Positions 63,401 through 64,000 of a DNA stretch of 64,000 bases are shown one piece after another. The position numbers and the translations under genes are program-made. The stretch is from contig OY848926.1 of assembly GCA_963693285.1 (NCBI GenBank), positions 5,626,501 to 5,690,500 on the forward strand, read 5' to 3'. Under the pieces are notes generated by a model. It searched no databases. It worked only from the letters and a program-made list of their open reading frames with translations, and had not been told where the DNA came from. Position 1 is the first letter of the stretch. Every line of letters starts with the position of its first letter. Source of the stretch: Xestospongia muta. Its lineage: Eukaryota; Porifera; Demospongiae; Haplosclerida; Petrosiidae.

Positions 63401-64000
63401 GTGGTAGACTAGAACCCATGTTATTGAGACCAGGAATGAGTCCACAGAATAGACTCTTAACTGACTTAATAATACATGTAGTTACTGCACTACAGAGTAA
63501 AGAGAAGTTGGTTATATTACAACCTTTTATTAAGATGATAAATAGTCCAGGAGAATTAAAGGTAGTTCACTATAATACCTCTACAGTATAATATGTTATT
63601 ATAGGGAGCATTTCTACCTACTATGCCAGAAGATAGTCTACCAATTGCAAGAAGTGCTATAGGAGGTGCTTTCTATGGTGAGTTGAATAAACAAAATGTC
63701 TAACATTGTTATGTCACATCTGTATTAGAATGTCCTAGAGGTCATCCATATTTTGTATCTGAGGTATGATAAGATGTTAATTAGTATATATTTGTATCAC
63801 TTGCTACATTAGTTTGGAAGACCAATGCAGCAATACAATTGTCCACAATGTGGGTCTGCAATTGGAGGTCAAAACCATCAACTTACATTTGGCAACAGAA
63901 CAGCTAGAACGTGAGTAGATGTTCCTTCTATTTTCTGCTCATTCAAAATTCAATTCTTCAGCACTGATACTACTGAAACAGGCTATGCACTTGGTCGTCC
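51481..64000 (+). CDS. RNF213-like: RNF213-like AAA+/E3 unit of gene D (open at right edge)
   Basis: Either the continuation of the death-fold gene or a separate gene starting at the ATG at 51486 (MWLNPCYCVYC). It begins with two zinc knuckles, repeats the last part of the N-arm (WIKCAIDFMIKYREL...LQLTGDFSLVE, FVTVALATAAGGEGD), then has AAA+ modules with intact P-loops: ERAGMGKS at about 54176, GETGCGKT at about 55766 and GKPGSSKS at about 57135. Walker B motifs are DEANTTEA and DEVGLAED. The E3 shell (60.4-62.3 kb) and RZ finger (63.73-63.9 kb) follow, and the window ends inside the C-terminal part. From about 53540 it is nearly identical to copy B. Oddities: an in-frame TGA at 52501, no RING, and Phe in place of the RZ cysteine. 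Apart from the TGA all exons join in frame, which argues against a decayed copy. Confidence 0.75.
51490..51700 (+). other. Zinc-knuckle pair inside gene D
   Basis: YCVYCAKKLVNTNEIFCLDC and HCCNCGEELIKYGDKIICMNTC resemble the zinc ribbons that open copies A and B. Here they are fused within one exon to the helical N-arm segment SDWIKCAIDFMIKYREL, so the rest of the usual N-arm is missing from this unit. Confidence 0.65.
52501..52503 (+). other. In-frame TGA stop in the RNF213-like unit of gene D
   Basis: The exon reads ...TSFGQM then TGA, followed in the same frame by NIITYGLYEIGT. In copy B the same place reads SSFGQMKNIKDYGCYTIGT. Two readings are possible: a premature stop, or removal by an unusual 45-bp intron at 52500-52544 (GTGAAA...CTCAAG), which would keep the frame. 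Confidence 0.7.
61700..62284 (+). other. E3 shell of gene D at the missing RING position
   Basis: The exons RTVQLFVEHIVTKF...ELVRYIKRIAL, FLKSQPDFTKAKTVQNIQKV and MQKTIREYCKSFFMEVVSSLCF follow one another with short introns. There is no CxxC...CxH...CxxC cluster between the E3 shell and the KSFFMEVVSS segment, exactly as in copy B. Confidence 0.7.
63729..63911 (+). other. RZ-type zinc finger of gene D with catalytic-site Cys replaced by Phe
   Basis: The exons encode ECPRGHPYFVSE and FGRPMQQYNCPQCGSAIGG. The four presumed zinc ligands are kept, but the codon at 63813-63815 is TTT (Phe) where copy B has TGT (Cys). The acceptor CATTAG is the only one nearby, so splicing does not offer a different reading. 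Confidence 0.75.

Larger units (their letters stand above)
53540..64000 (+). repeat. Inverted duplication, right arm (core of gene D)
   Basis: Partner of 10376-21170 in opposite orientation. The identity jump is at GGTGAACCAAACTTACTTGTGG (about 53543). Upstream of it the exon shows only moderate similarity (DPVDQNRPFSDILKIG against a diverged B sequence). Confidence 0.85.

Noticed and set aside
53300..64000. Gene D as a plain pseudogene of copy B
   Set aside because: Apart from the TGA at 52501 all exons join in frame over more than 11 kb, and both main ATPase sites are intact, so decay is not supported.

Overview
The window is nuclear DNA of an intron-rich, AT-rich animal genome. Genes are packed tightly and split into many short exons, with most introns about 40-70 bp and GT..AG borders. 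The content (giant RNF213-type AAA+/E3 proteins, an LRRK-type Roco kinase, death-fold domains) is metazoan. The compact gene style suggests an early-branching animal, most likely a demosponge such as Amphimedon. That placement is an inference and has not been tested by a search. I saw no rRNA, tRNA, CRISPR array, prokaryotic operon or transposase gene.

Layout. (1) Positions 1-6370, minus: the 5' part of an RNF213-like gene (copy A) that runs off the left edge. (2) 6371-7849: intergenic and promoter region. (3) 7850-30547, minus: a complete RNF213-like gene (copy B). It has N-terminal zinc ribbons, a disordered stretch with polyQ and a 15-residue tandem repeat, the helical N-arm, an acidic/UBA-like insertion, the AAA+ motor, an E3 shell without a RING, an RZ finger and the C-terminal domain. 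(4) 30548-31671: divergent promoter region. It shares a block with the region upstream of copy A. (5) 31672-43088, plus: an LRRK1-like Roco kinase (ankyrin, LRR, Roc, COR, kinase, beta-propeller-like end). (6) 43089-43428: short intergenic region with three TGATGTCA sites. (7) 43429-51380, plus: a gene that starts with two CARD/death-fold-like domains, a beta-rich domain, a Death domain and a coiled coil, then continues into an RNF213 N-arm. (8) 51481 to beyond 64000, plus: a second RNF213-like unit. It starts with zinc knuckles, repeats the end of the N-arm, and has a full AAA+ core and E3 region. It is open at the right edge. Parts 7 and 8 are joined in frame by a predicted splice, so they may be one giant fused gene.

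The core of copy B (about 10.4-21.2 kb) and that of the right-hand copy (about 53.5-64.0 kb) form a large inverted duplication. They are nearly identical, introns included, and flank the kinase gene. Both lack the RING finger at the position where vertebrate RNF213 carries it, but keep the RZ finger. In the right-hand copy, the RZ cysteine thought to be catalytic is phenylalanine, and an in-frame TGA lies at 52501.

Taken together, the locus looks like an innate-immunity cluster: RNF213-type ubiquitin ligases that recognise microbial or lipid surfaces, a death-fold signalling adaptor fused to one of them, and an LRRK-type kinase. The functional link is inferred from domain content and proximity. 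All exon borders were read by eye and all similarity statements are visual; no alignment score was computed.
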